Part shown: positions 53,882-61,432 of the stretch, one piece after another
How the letters are laid out: the number at the start of each line of letters is the position of its first letter
Numbering within the stretch: position 1 is the first letter of the stretch
NCBI GenBank assembly: GCA_963714155.1
Contig: OY970236.1
Location: 620,001 to 684,000, forward strand
Source: VRUE01 sp963714155
GTDB lineage: Bacteria; Actinomycetota; Thermoleophilia; Solirubrobacterales; 70-9
Reading direction: 5' to 3'
Length of the DNA stretch: 64,000 nucleotides
The notes under the pieces: model-generated
Told to the model about the DNA's origin: nothing
What the model saw: only the letters and a program-made list of their open reading frames with translations
Databases searched by the model: none
Translations under genes and position numbers: made by a program

Positions 53882-54724
53882 TCAGTCGGGTGGCGTCCCG
53901 ACGATCGCGAGCAGATCGCCGGCGAGCGCCGAGACGGCGGCGGCGACAATAGCCGGCTCACCAACGCCCTCCTCGGCCCGGCCGGCCATAAGCGAGCCGA
54001 CGGAGTCGGGCCCGGCAAAGAGGCCTGTCATATAGGCGAGCGCCTGTTCTGTCACGGCCGCGCTGAGCTCATCCCGCAATAGGTGCGACACCGTCTGCGC
54101 TAGGTCCTCGGTGCCCACCGCGACCAGGAGGCGATAGATGTCATGGGCGTCCTTGTCGCGGAGACGGGAGCTATGGCGTTCATTGCGCTCGCCAATCTTG
54201 TGAAGCTTGGCTACGAGCAGGGCTCCGGGGCCCGCGACCCGGACGGTGACGACGCGATGGTCCGAAGCCTCGATTGCTCGAATCTCCCTAAACGCGTTGT
54301 CGACGATCGACCCCTCCAGGCCGGCGGCCCGGCGCATTGAGCCGTTGTCGTGCGGGGGGATCCGTGCGCCGCGCCGGTTTGAGGCGTTTGGTCCGGCCAT
54401 GGCCTCGGGCACCATCAGGTCCACCGGTATGCCGTCCGGGCTGATCCAGGAACCTGGCTGGGGATTCTCCAAGTCCTTGTAGAAGCCGGCTCCTTCGATA
54501 GCCGCCTCTATCAGCGGATCCTCGTGGAGCTTCGCTCGGTCAATGCCGATGTCAGCGTCCTTGGTCTCCTCCGGGATGGCCACCTCGACGTCGCCTGTAT
54601 GGAGGTAAAGGGCCTGAGCGCCGATTACGACGAGGGCGTCGAGCTGATCGCGTAGGGCGTCGAGGGCATCGAGGAGCGCTCGCCTCGTGCGCGCCGGTAG
54701 ATCAGTATCGCCAGACTGGTTCAT
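53882..54724 (-). CDS. AbiEii-like nucleotidyltransferase toxin
   Basis: 280 residues. DALVVIGAQALYLHTGDVEV then ETKDADIGIDRAKL resembles the G-(G/A)-x-A-x-x-L-H...(T/K)-D-x-D head of AbiEii/AbiGii-type nucleotidyltransferases. Later VAKLHKIGERN and DKDAHDIYRLLV are the conserved Lys and Asp-rich segments of the fold. Toxins of this group modify tRNA or other targets with nucleotides. ATG 54722-54724; a TTG at 54742 is an alternative with a better GAGG. Overlaps the upstream antitoxin-like gene by 23 bases. Confidence 0.75.
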   Translation of the reverse strand: MNQSGDTDLPARTRRALLDALDALRDQLDALVVIGAQALYLHTGDVEVAIPEETKDADIGIDRAKLHEDPLIEAAIEGAGFYKDLENPQPGSWISPDGIPVDLMVPEAMAGPNASNRRGARIPPHDNGSMRRAAGLEGSIVDNAFREIRAIEASDHRVVTVRVAGPGALLVAKLHKIGERNERHSSRLRDKDAHDIYRLLVAVGTEDLAQTVSHLLRDELSAAVTEQALAYMTGLFAGPDSVGSLMAGRAEEGVGEPAIVAAAVSALAGDLLAIVGTPPD

Positions 54725-55745
54725 TGCGCTGCATCCAATCAAGAAGCGCCTCGGCCTCCGCCGGCGATCGGCCGGGTCCGTTCAGCAGGTCGGCGGCAAT
54801 CTGGCTGGGAGCCGCAACCTGGAGGCCATCGCGCTTCGCCGATCTCGCGAATACGACCTCGTCGACGGGGCGGACGAGCAGCACATTCGCGCCGGTCTCG
54901 ACCGGCCTCAGTTCGAGCAGATCGGCCAGCTCACTCGGCCTGTCGGCATAGATCAGGGCCATGCGGGTCTGGGCGTACTCTTCGAAAAAGGCAGCTGCGG
55001 CAGAACCGGTCAGAACGTAGCGTCCATCTGACCGAACCGTGCTCAATTTTTTGACGAACGTCCCGATCCCACGCGGCTCGAGCATCCGAACCGGGCCCTC
55101 CTGCAGATCCAGCTCGAAGTCCTCGGCCCATCGCTCCAGGATCGTTCTCCAGTCAACCCGGGTGATTGGGCCGCGCGGGCGACGTTCGATCAGGTCTTCG
55201 CGTTCGAGGAACTCGACCACGCGGTAGCCCGCCCCCGTCGACACCTCGCTGCGTTTGACCAGCTCCGGCACGGTCATCGGTGGCGCGAAGTCGATCAAGC
55301 CGCGCGCGACACGCGCGGCTATTGCGCCTCTGAAGCTTCCCCGCGGTCGTCCGGGGCCTCGCCACGGATCTCGCGCCGCCCCCACGTCGCGAAGGAAGAG
55401 TGCGGGCCTGGGGAGCGAGAGGAAAAGATTTCCCGTCGCGTCCGCGTAGGCGAGTTCCTCCGCTTCAAGGCGTTTACGGACCCTCGTATTGAGGTAACGC
55501 GCGACGACCATTGGCGTTGCGGGTATGGGGAGCTCGACCGACAGGTCGCGGATTCGATCTTGGACCGTGGGGACATCGCGCGCCTCGAATGTGCGCCTGA
55601 CTTGCATGGCGATCGTGTTCGCTTCGCCATCGGGCGCCTCGATGCGGATGATTGCGTCGGCGCCCGGGCCGCTTGGTCTGTTTTCGCGGATTACCAGCGT
55701 CCAGCCTCGGGGCAGCCGAGACCGGATGGCGTCGATGGCCGCCAT
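54702..55745 (-). CDS. AbiEi-like antitoxin/repressor
   Basis: 347 residues. The centre has a winged helix (MTVPELVKRSEVSTGAGYRV, VEFLEREDLIERRPRG), and the C-terminal half (YVLTGSAAAAFFEEYAQTRM, ALIYADRPSELADLLELRPV) matches the AbiEi-type antitoxin layout. It should repress its own promoter and counter the AbiEii-like product. I start at ATG 55743-55745 because GGAGGAG lies 7 bases upstream. An ATG at 55796 would put the operator palindrome over the start codon. Confidence 0.72.
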   Translation of the reverse strand: MAAIDAIRSRLPRGWTLVIRENRPSGPGADAIIRIEAPDGEANTIAMQVRRTFEARDVPTVQDRIRDLSVELPIPATPMVVARYLNTRVRKRLEAEELAYADATGNLFLSLPRPALFLRDVGAARDPWRGPGRPRGSFRGAIAARVARGLIDFAPPMTVPELVKRSEVSTGAGYRVVEFLEREDLIERRPRGPITRVDWRTILERWAEDFELDLQEGPVRMLEPRGIGTFVKKLSTVRSDGRYVLTGSAAAAFFEEYAQTRMALIYADRPSELADLLELRPVETGANVLLVRPVDEVVFARSAKRDGLQVAAPSQIAADLLNGPGRSPAEAEALLDWMQRNEPVWRY

Positions 55746-55794
55746 CGTCAGCTCCTCCTGTGTGGAGGGAGGGGGGGGTCCTTTCCACTCGCTC

Positions 55795-55864
55795 ATTCCG
55801 AAATAAAGCTAGTTCCGCTGCCGGATGAACTAGCTCATATTCGGAATATGCAACTGCAGTTGCA
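55795..55864. promoter_or_regulatory. Nested operator palindromes upstream of the AbiE-like pair
   Basis: Outer inverted repeat: 21-bp arms 55795-55815 and 55827-55847 (18 of 21 pair) separated by 11 bases, containing GAACTAGCT and ATTCCGAA-type halves. Overlapping is ATATTC-G-GAATAT at 55837-55849, then the perfect 16-bp palindrome TGCAACTGCAGTTGCA at 55849-55864. AbiEi antitoxins are known to autoregulate through inverted repeats in their promoter, which fits. Confidence 0.68.
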
Positions 55865-55904
55865 AAAACCCCGGGCCGCAGGGACGCGCCGCAGACCTCT
55901 GTTT

Positions 55905-56438
55905 CTAGCCCTTTCCTCCGGCCATCGGCGGCGCCGTCGGATCGCTACTCTCCTCGCCAAGGCTCTCCCGCGCGATGTAGTCCTCGGCCAGCAGCAGATT
56001 GTCCTTGGAGCGCTCGACCACGTTGAGCAGGTCGCCCATCAGCGCAACCTCCTCGACCTGCTCCTTGACGAACCACTGCAGGAACTGCTCGGCCCGGTAG
56101 TCCTTGATCTCGCGCGCCAGCTCGAACAGGGCGAAGATCTCATCGCTGACCCGCTTCTCCTGCTCCAGCGCCATCTGCACCGGCGCGCTGCCGTCGGCGT
56201 AGGTGGTCTCCTGCGACTTGATGTCGGGAATGTGGATCGACTCGCCGACATCGAGCAGGTACTGGATCATGATCATCGCGTGCTCGCGCTCCTCCAGCGC
56301 CTGGCGGTAGAAGAAGGCGGCGAGGCGGGGCAGCGTCTCGGCGTCGTAGTAGACGGCGGCGCCGACGTACTGCTGTGAGGCGGCGAACTCGTTGGCGATC
56401 TGCTCGTTGAGCGCGTCGGCAAAGCTTTTATCGGCCAT
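55905..56438 (-). CDS. Ferritin-like iron storage protein
   Basis: 177 residues. Four-helix bundle with ferroxidase ligands: LNEQIANEFAASQQYVGAAV (Glu), LEEREHAMIMIQYL (E-x-x-H), and FLQWFVKEQVEEVALMGDLL (E-Q). This is the prokaryotic ferritin pattern. Start ATG 56436-56438 (MADKSFADA) with AAGGAG 6 bases upstream; the longer frame has no ribosome site. Single gene. Confidence 0.93.
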   Translation of the reverse strand: MADKSFADALNEQIANEFAASQQYVGAAVYYDAETLPRLAAFFYRQALEEREHAMIMIQYLLDVGESIHIPDIKSQETTYADGSAPVQMALEQEKRVSDEIFALFELAREIKDYRAEQFLQWFVKEQVEEVALMGDLLNVVERSKDNLLLAEDYIARESLGEESSDPTAPPMAGGKG

Positions 56439-56528
56439 CTCTGTCTCCTTGCTCGGCGGGGCGGGTTGCCGCAACGTAGCCGAAACTGGAAGTTCGGTTG
56501 GCCGAAGTGGCGGTCAGGCCGCCCTAAG

Positions 56529-57590
56529 TCAGTCGTCCCAGCGAAAGCCCGTGGCGGAGAGGCGCGGCTCGAGCGGGCTGGTCGGCAGCCCGGGCACAGG
56601 CTCGGCTTCGTTGTAGCCGCGCGGCGCGGTGTCGTTGGGCGTGTCGGGGTGAAAGAGCGAGGCGAGGACCTGGATCTGGCCGCGGCCGACGCCGAGCTCC
56701 CACTGGCCGCCGCCGTAGGCGCCGATGCCGCGCTCGGCGCAGTAGTCGTAGGCGGCGCAGAGTTCCTGCAGGCTGCCGACGCGCGAGGGCTTGATGTTGA
56801 CCATCTTCGGCACCCAGGGCAGCGCCTCGATCTCGGCGATCGAGTGGATCGGCGCGTCCCAGGTGAGGCGGTCGCGGACCGGCTCGAGGATCGGCCGGGT
56901 CTCGTCGTTGACGTCGGGGTCCTCCAGCCAGGCATCGGGGAATGCCTCGATCAATTTCGCGTAGAGCTCGGGGTCGGTTTCGACGTCGACGACGGTGCCC
57001 TTGTAGAAGCCCTTGAGGTCGAGCGAGTCGACCGCGCCGGTCGCGACCAGTTCGGCGATCAGCTCGTCGGTCCAGTCGTTGGTCGGGTCGAGCTTGAAGC
57101 GCAGGTCGGGGTAGCGGTCGAGCTTGGCGCGCAGGGTGTCGATCGTCGAAGGCTTGTCTTCGCCCGGCGAGAGGCGCATCGAGGCGACGAAGGTGACCGG
57201 CCGCGGCTCACGGCCGAGGACCTCGGCCAGTCCCTTGCCCGCTTGGCGCAGGGCCAGGTCGAGTGCGGCTGACTCGAAGGCCCAGCGGCGGTAGAGGCGC
57301 GAGACGTCGCGCTGGGGCTCGGCGGGGAAGGTGTCGAGGTCCCCCATCAGCTCGCAGAACTCGCCGAGGGTGGCGTAGCCGGTCAGGTCGAGGGTCGGGC
57401 CCGCGTCTTGGAGGGCGATGTGGTCGACGGCGTCGTAGGTGACGTCCTCGCCGAGGCCGTCCTGGCCGGCGCCCCAGAGGTGGATCACGGTGCAGAGGCG
57501 TTCGAAGGCGGGGAGGTGGAGCTCCAGGGGCTGAAGCTCGTAGCCCTCGATCTCTAGGGGCAGGTTGGCTAGGGCGTCGAAGGTGGACAT
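56529..57590 (-). CDS. Enolase-superfamily protein
   Basis: 353 residues. Barrel features are RFKLDPTNDWTDELIAELVA (K-x-D strand), LDLKGFYKGTVVDVETDPE, AWLEDPDVNDETRPIL, the metal-ligand strand WDAPIHSIAEIEAL and MVNIKPSRVGSLQEL (K-P) and a closing GGGQWELGVGRGQIQVLASL. The usual third metal ligand and acid-base residues are not obvious, so the exact subgroup (racemase, dehydratase or OSBS-like) is unclear. ATG 57588-57590; the 15 bases before element A are all that lie upstream. Confidence 0.82.
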   Translation of the reverse strand: MSTFDALANLPLEIEGYELQPLELHLPAFERLCTVIHLWGAGQDGLGEDVTYDAVDHIALQDAGPTLDLTGYATLGEFCELMGDLDTFPAEPQRDVSRLYRRWAFESAALDLALRQAGKGLAEVLGREPRPVTFVASMRLSPGEDKPSTIDTLRAKLDRYPDLRFKLDPTNDWTDELIAELVATGAVDSLDLKGFYKGTVVDVETDPELYAKLIEAFPDAWLEDPDVNDETRPILEPVRDRLTWDAPIHSIAEIEALPWVPKMVNIKPSRVGSLQELCAAYDYCAERGIGAYGGGQWELGVGRGQIQVLASLFHPDTPNDTAPRGYNEAEPVPGLPTSPLEPRLSATGFRWDD

Positions 57591-57605
57591 GGGGGGTCAG
57601 TCTAG

Positions 57606-57711
57606 GGAGGCAATGGTGCCCCTCCCCGGGAGGCCGTCGCGCAGCTGAGTTGCTTGCGGCGATTTGAGTCGTATTACCGGGAGCCTCCCGGGGAGGGGCA
57701 CCATTGCCTCC
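57606..57711. repeat. Long-arm palindromic element, copy A
   Basis: Perfect 29-bp arms (57606-57634 and 57683-57711) around a 48-nt loop. The loop contains GCGCAGCTGA and GCTTGCGGCG in the plus direction, ending TACCGGGA. These are conserved in copy B on the other side of the neighbouring FAD gene, in opposite orientation. No T-tract; sits in the divergent gap between the enolase-like and FAD genes. Confidence 0.9.
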
Positions 57712-57729
57712 TGCGAGACTCATCCCTTC

Positions 57730-59127
57730 ATGAAGCACGATGCTCATGGGTATTGGCTGGAGGAGGCTCCGGAGGTCGAGGTTGCCCCGGAGCTTGTTGG
57801 CCCTCGGGATGCTGATGTCGTCGTGGTTGGTGGCGGTTACACGGGGATGTGGGCTGCTTGGCATGTGAAGCAACTGGAGCCCGAGGCTCGGGTGGTGTTG
57901 CTCGAGGCGGATCGGTGTGGGTTTGGGCCTAGTGGCCGTAACGGTGGGTTCTGCAACCTGATGTGGTTCTCGCTGCCGAATATGCGGGAGCGGTGGGGGG
58001 ACGAGGGGGCATTGGCTGTGGCTCGGGCGGCGGAAGAGGCTGCGGCGGGGATCGGGGAATTCTGCGCGGGAGAGGGGGTTGACGCCTGGTATCGGCAGGG
58101 GGGCTACATGCAGGTGTCGACGGCGGCGGCGCACGATCAGGTTTGGGCGGCGGCGCTGGCGGCGTGTCGGGAGCTCGGGGTCGAGGATGCTCTCGAGCCG
58201 CTGTCGCCAGAGCAGGTGGCGAAGCGGTGTGCCTCGCCTGCTTTCCGTGGCGGGGTTTTCTACCCGCGGGCGGCGACGGTGCAGCCGGCGCGATTGGCTT
58301 TTGGGTTGCGCCAGCGGTTGATCGAGCGGGGGGTCGAGGTTTGTGAGCGCTCGCCGGTTACCCGGCTCGCCGGCTCTTGGACCGGGGTCGAAGCGCGGAC
58401 TTCCGCCGGCGCCGTGCGCGCCAAGAGCGCTGTGCTGGCGCTTGGGCCGGCGGCCAAGACGGCCGGGGGGCCGTTCCACAATCGCCTCTCGGTCGCCTCC
58501 TCGCACATCGTCCTCACCGAGCCGGTGCCGGAGCTGCTCGAGCAGGTCGGTTGGACCGGCGGCGAGTGCATCACTGACAGCTGCGCTCTGATCGACTACT
58601 TCCGCACCACCCCCGACGGCCGCATCGCCTTCGGCTGGGGCGGCGGCCACATCAACATGGGTGCCCGCCTCCACGGCCGCGCCGAGGTAGATCCAGAAGT
58701 GGTCTCCCGGGTTGCCGAACACCTATGGAGTTACTTCCCAGGCCTCGAGGGACGCGCGATCACCCACGCCTGGGGCGGCCCGATCGACGCCTCCCCAACC
58801 CACCTCCCCCTGGTCCTCCCCCTAAAAGGCAACCGGGCTTTCGCCGCAGCCGGCTACACCGGCAACGGCCTAGGCCCCTCCCACATGGTCGCCCGAACCT
58901 TGGCTTCATTGGCCTTGGACCGCCGCGACGGCCATTCGCGCCTCGCCTTCGTCGACCCTTCGCCGCCCCGGGTCCCCCCGGAGCCCTTCCACTGGCTAGG
59001 AGGTGAAGCGATCCGTGCCGGCATCTTGCGTAAGGAGCAAGCCGAGCTAAACGACCGTAGCCCCGACCCCATCAGCGCTCTCCTTGCCCGCATCCCGCAG
59101 CTGATCGGCTTCCACATCGGCCGCTGA
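57730..59127 (+). CDS. FAD-dependent amine oxidase-type oxidoreductase (DAO/PuuB-like)
   Basis: 465 residues. ADVVVVGGGYTGMWAAWHVK binds FAD, ADRCGFGPSGRNGGFCNLMW and the C-terminal AAAGYTGNGLGPSHMVARTL are typical of the D-amino-acid-oxidase family and of PuuB, which oxidises gamma-glutamylputrescine. The nearby permease, aminotransferase and PucR support amine catabolism. ATG 57730 (MKHDAHGYWLEE); an earlier in-frame ATG lies inside element A. Base use shifts from G/T-rich at the 5' third to C-rich at the 3' third. Flanked by palindromic copies A and B. Confidence 0.85.
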   Translation: MKHDAHGYWLEEAPEVEVAPELVGPRDADVVVVGGGYTGMWAAWHVKQLEPEARVVLLEADRCGFGPSGRNGGFCNLMWFSLPNMRERWGDEGALAVARAAEEAAAGIGEFCAGEGVDAWYRQGGYMQVSTAAAHDQVWAAALAACRELGVEDALEPLSPEQVAKRCASPAFRGGVFYPRAATVQPARLAFGLRQRLIERGVEVCERSPVTRLAGSWTGVEARTSAGAVRAKSAVLALGPAAKTAGGPFHNRLSVASSHIVLTEPVPELLEQVGWTGGECITDSCALIDYFRTTPDGRIAFGWGGGHINMGARLHGRAEVDPEVVSRVAEHLWSYFPGLEGRAITHAWGGPIDASPTHLPLVLPLKGNRAFAAAGYTGNGLGPSHMVARTLASLALDRRDGHSRLAFVDPSPPRVPPEPFHWLGGEAIRAGILRKEQAELNDRSPDPISALLARIPQLIGFHIGR

Positions 59128-59130
59128 AGG

Positions 59131-59228
59131 ATGGGTGGTGCCCCTCTCCAAAAGGCTCCCGGTATTACCCCCGAAGCGCCGCAAGCGATCAGCTGCGCAA
59201 CGGCCTTTTGGAGAGGGGCACCACCCAT
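59131..59228. repeat. Long-arm palindromic element, copy B
   Basis: Perfect 26-bp arms (59131-59156 and 59203-59228) around 46 nt. The minus-strand core matches the plus-strand core of copy A at about 37 of 46 positions with two single-base gaps. The arms share GGTGCCCCTC. It fills the gap between the convergent FAD and USP genes, starting 3 bases after one stop and ending 6 before the other. Confidence 0.9.
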
Positions 59229-59234
59229 CTTCGG

Positions 59235-59654
59235 CTACCGCTTGGCAGGCACGACCAAGACCGGCCGATCGGCCAGGTGCAACAGCTTGTTCGGCGTCGA
59301 CCCGAGGATCATCCCCTTCAACGGCGCATCTCCGTAACTCCCGACGACGATCATCCGCGCGTCGCGCCTATCGGCCACGTCGACGATCGCCTCCGAGCCC
59401 CGCTTGGCGACCAGCTCGACCTGGACCGTGGCTCCTGTGGCCTCGGCCTGGTGCTTGGCCTCTTCCAGCACCTTCGTGCCCCGTTCTTCGATCGCGTCCT
59501 CGTGTTCGGCGATCTCGCCGCCCCAAAGTCCTGGTGGCGAGTAGCCAAAGACGACGACCACCTCGTCGCCCAGCGCCTGCGCCGTCCGCAGCCCCTCGTC
59601 GAGCGCAGCTCGGCTGCAATCCGAACCGTCGTAGCCGACCACTATCTGGCTCAT
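59235..59654 (-). CDS. Universal stress protein (UspA family)
   Basis: 139 residues. IVVGYDGSDCSRAALDEGLR opens the UspA fold, and MIVVGSYGDAPLKGMILGST is the ATP-binding G-x2-G-x9-G-(S/T) loop. C-terminal VLVVPAKR is complete. ATG 59652-59654 follows the permease stop with one base between, so it is co-expressed with the transporter and may act as its ATP-linked regulator. Confidence 0.92.
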   Translation of the reverse strand: MSQIVVGYDGSDCSRAALDEGLRTAQALGDEVVVVFGYSPPGLWGGEIAEHEDAIEERGTKVLEEAKHQAEATGATVQVELVAKRGSEAIVDVADRRDARMIVVGSYGDAPLKGMILGSTPNKLLHLADRPVLVVPAKR

Positions 59655-59655
59655 C

Positions 59656-61215
59656 TCAGTCTCCCTTCCCGTCTCCGGCCGCGATCGGCTCCGGCGGCAG
59701 CTCGGCTTCGCCCTCGAGGAACCCGGCGGGGACCACCTCCGGCTTGCGCCTGAAGAACTCCGGCACCTTGCGCCACTGCACGAACATCAGCAATACGCCG
59801 AGGATGAGGAAGAAGACGGCGATCACCAGCGGTGGTCCGATGCCGAACCAGGAGTTGCCCGATTCCGAGTTGGCCGGATCGGAGAGTTCGATCGCGTTCT
59901 TGATCAGCAGGTAGAAGAGGATCACGCCGCCCAGGAACGGCCCCGCGCCGATGAAGAAGAAATTCTTGACGCTGCGGAAGAGCTCGCGGCGGTAGTAGAT
60001 CGCGCAGGCGAAGCCGGTGAGGCCGATGTAGAAGGAGATCATCAGGCCCAGGGCTGCCAGCGAGTCGAAGAGGATGTCTTCGCTGACCAGGGTCAGGCTG
60101 ACGTACCAGACGATCGAGGCAACGCCCATCAGTACGGTCGAGACGTGGGGGGTGAGGAAGCGGGGGTGGACCTTGCCCAGGCTCTTCGGCATCGCGTTGG
60201 CGCGCGCCATCGAGAGCGTGGTGCGGGCGGTCGGCAGGATCGTCGTCTGGGTCGATGCCGCCGCCGAGGAGAGCACGGCGATGATCAGGATCTTGTCCAG
60301 CGGCGAGCCGAAGACCTCGGTTCCCAGCGAGCTGAGCACGTCTTCCTGGTTCTCGATCAGCTGGTCGACGCCGGCATAGGCCTGCGCCGCGACCGCGACG
60401 ATCAGGTAGATGCCGAGCAGGATCAGTGTGCTGACAACGGTGGCGCGCCCGGGCGCCTCGTCGGGATTTTCCGTCTCCTCATTGACCGTCGCCGTCGTGT
60501 CCCAGCCCCAATAGATGAAGACCGCCAGCAGCATCCCGGCCGAGATCTCGCTGGGGCTGAGGCTGAAGGGGTTGATCCAGGAAAGGCTCGGATCGATCGA
60601 GGTGTCCAGGGCATCGCCGGTGTAGACCTTGATCAAGGCGACGACGGCGAATGCGGCGAGGGTGACGATCTCCGCCGCCAGCAGGCCGACCTGGGTCCGC
60701 GCCGAGAGCTCGATCCCGATCACGACGATCGTGGTCATGATCGCGATCCAGAGCACGCCGACCGCGGTCACCGCCGCGGTCGATTCGGCTGCTGAGGTCC
60801 AGCTGAAGAGTTCGAAGGTGTAGAGGCCGGCGATCTGGGCCAGGTTCGCCATCACGATCACGTCGGCGACGACGATCGTCCAGCCGGCGATCCAGCCCAG
60901 CTGCGGGCCCATCGCCTTGGTCACCCAGGAGAAGCTGGTGCCGCAGTCCGGGTCGGCCTTGTTCATGTAGTAGTAGCCGGTCGCGACGAGGAACATCGGG
61001 ATGAAGCTGATCAGCAGCACCGCCGGCGACTGCAGGGCGACGGCGGCGGCGATGAAGCCGAGGGTGGCGGCGAGGCTGTAGCCCGGCGCCGTCGAGGCGA
61101 CGCCGATGACGACGCTGGAGACGAAGCCGATCGCGTTCTTCTTCAGCCCCTTGTCGCCGCCGCTGGGGACCGCCGGGGTCTTCGCTCTGGCCGGGGGGAC
61201 CGCTGAGCTCTCCAT
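59656..61215 (-). CDS. APC-family amino acid/amine permease
   Basis: 519 residues with about 12 membrane helices. The N-terminal helix 1 region IGVASTAPGYSLAATLGFI holds the APC substrate/Na-site bend, FSWVTKAMGPQLGWIAGWTI is helix 3, and FIYWGWDTTATVNEETENPD is the family-typical helix 6-7 region. GGAGAGG precedes ATG 61213-61215; upstream in-frame codons lack a start and ribosome site. Divergent from the aminotransferase across a palindromic control region. Amine uptake is inferred from context. Confidence 0.9.
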   Translation of the reverse strand: MESSAVPPARAKTPAVPSGGDKGLKKNAIGFVSSVVIGVASTAPGYSLAATLGFIAAAVALQSPAVLLISFIPMFLVATGYYYMNKADPDCGTSFSWVTKAMGPQLGWIAGWTIVVADVIVMANLAQIAGLYTFELFSWTSAAESTAAVTAVGVLWIAIMTTIVVIGIELSARTQVGLLAAEIVTLAAFAVVALIKVYTGDALDTSIDPSLSWINPFSLSPSEISAGMLLAVFIYWGWDTTATVNEETENPDEAPGRATVVSTLILLGIYLIVAVAAQAYAGVDQLIENQEDVLSSLGTEVFGSPLDKILIIAVLSSAAASTQTTILPTARTTLSMARANAMPKSLGKVHPRFLTPHVSTVLMGVASIVWYVSLTLVSEDILFDSLAALGLMISFYIGLTGFACAIYYRRELFRSVKNFFFIGAGPFLGGVILFYLLIKNAIELSDPANSESGNSWFGIGPPLVIAVFFLILGVLLMFVQWRKVPEFFRRKPEVVPAGFLEGEAELPPEPIAAGDGKGD

Positions 61216-61432
61216 ACCTCTCCTTCCGTCGATCCGCCGCACTCGTGCGCGGCGACTGCACCAAAGTAGGACTGGTACCCGATTTGCACAAGTTGCAGAT
61301 GTCCCAAATGTCCATCGGGTACTTGTACGCTTCGTACAAGTCATTCCCTGGGACTCTCCCAAGCGAACATTGCAAGTGCGCTATACCAGTTCTAGCTTTG
61401 TCCATATCGTCGTAGCGTGAGAGGAGACTGAC
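61216..61432. promoter_or_regulatory. Divergent control region with operator palindromes
   Basis: A perfect dyad at 61321-61341 has arms ACTTGTACG and CGTACAAGT around CTT. A second perfect pair of 9-bp arms, GTACCCGAT (61275-61283) and ATCGGGTAC (61314-61322), spans 48 bases and shares its right end with the first. A further half-site CACAAGT lies near 61288. This A+T-rich stretch probably contains the promoters for both the permease-USP and aminotransferase-PucR transcripts. PucR is a candidate binder. Confidence 0.65.
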
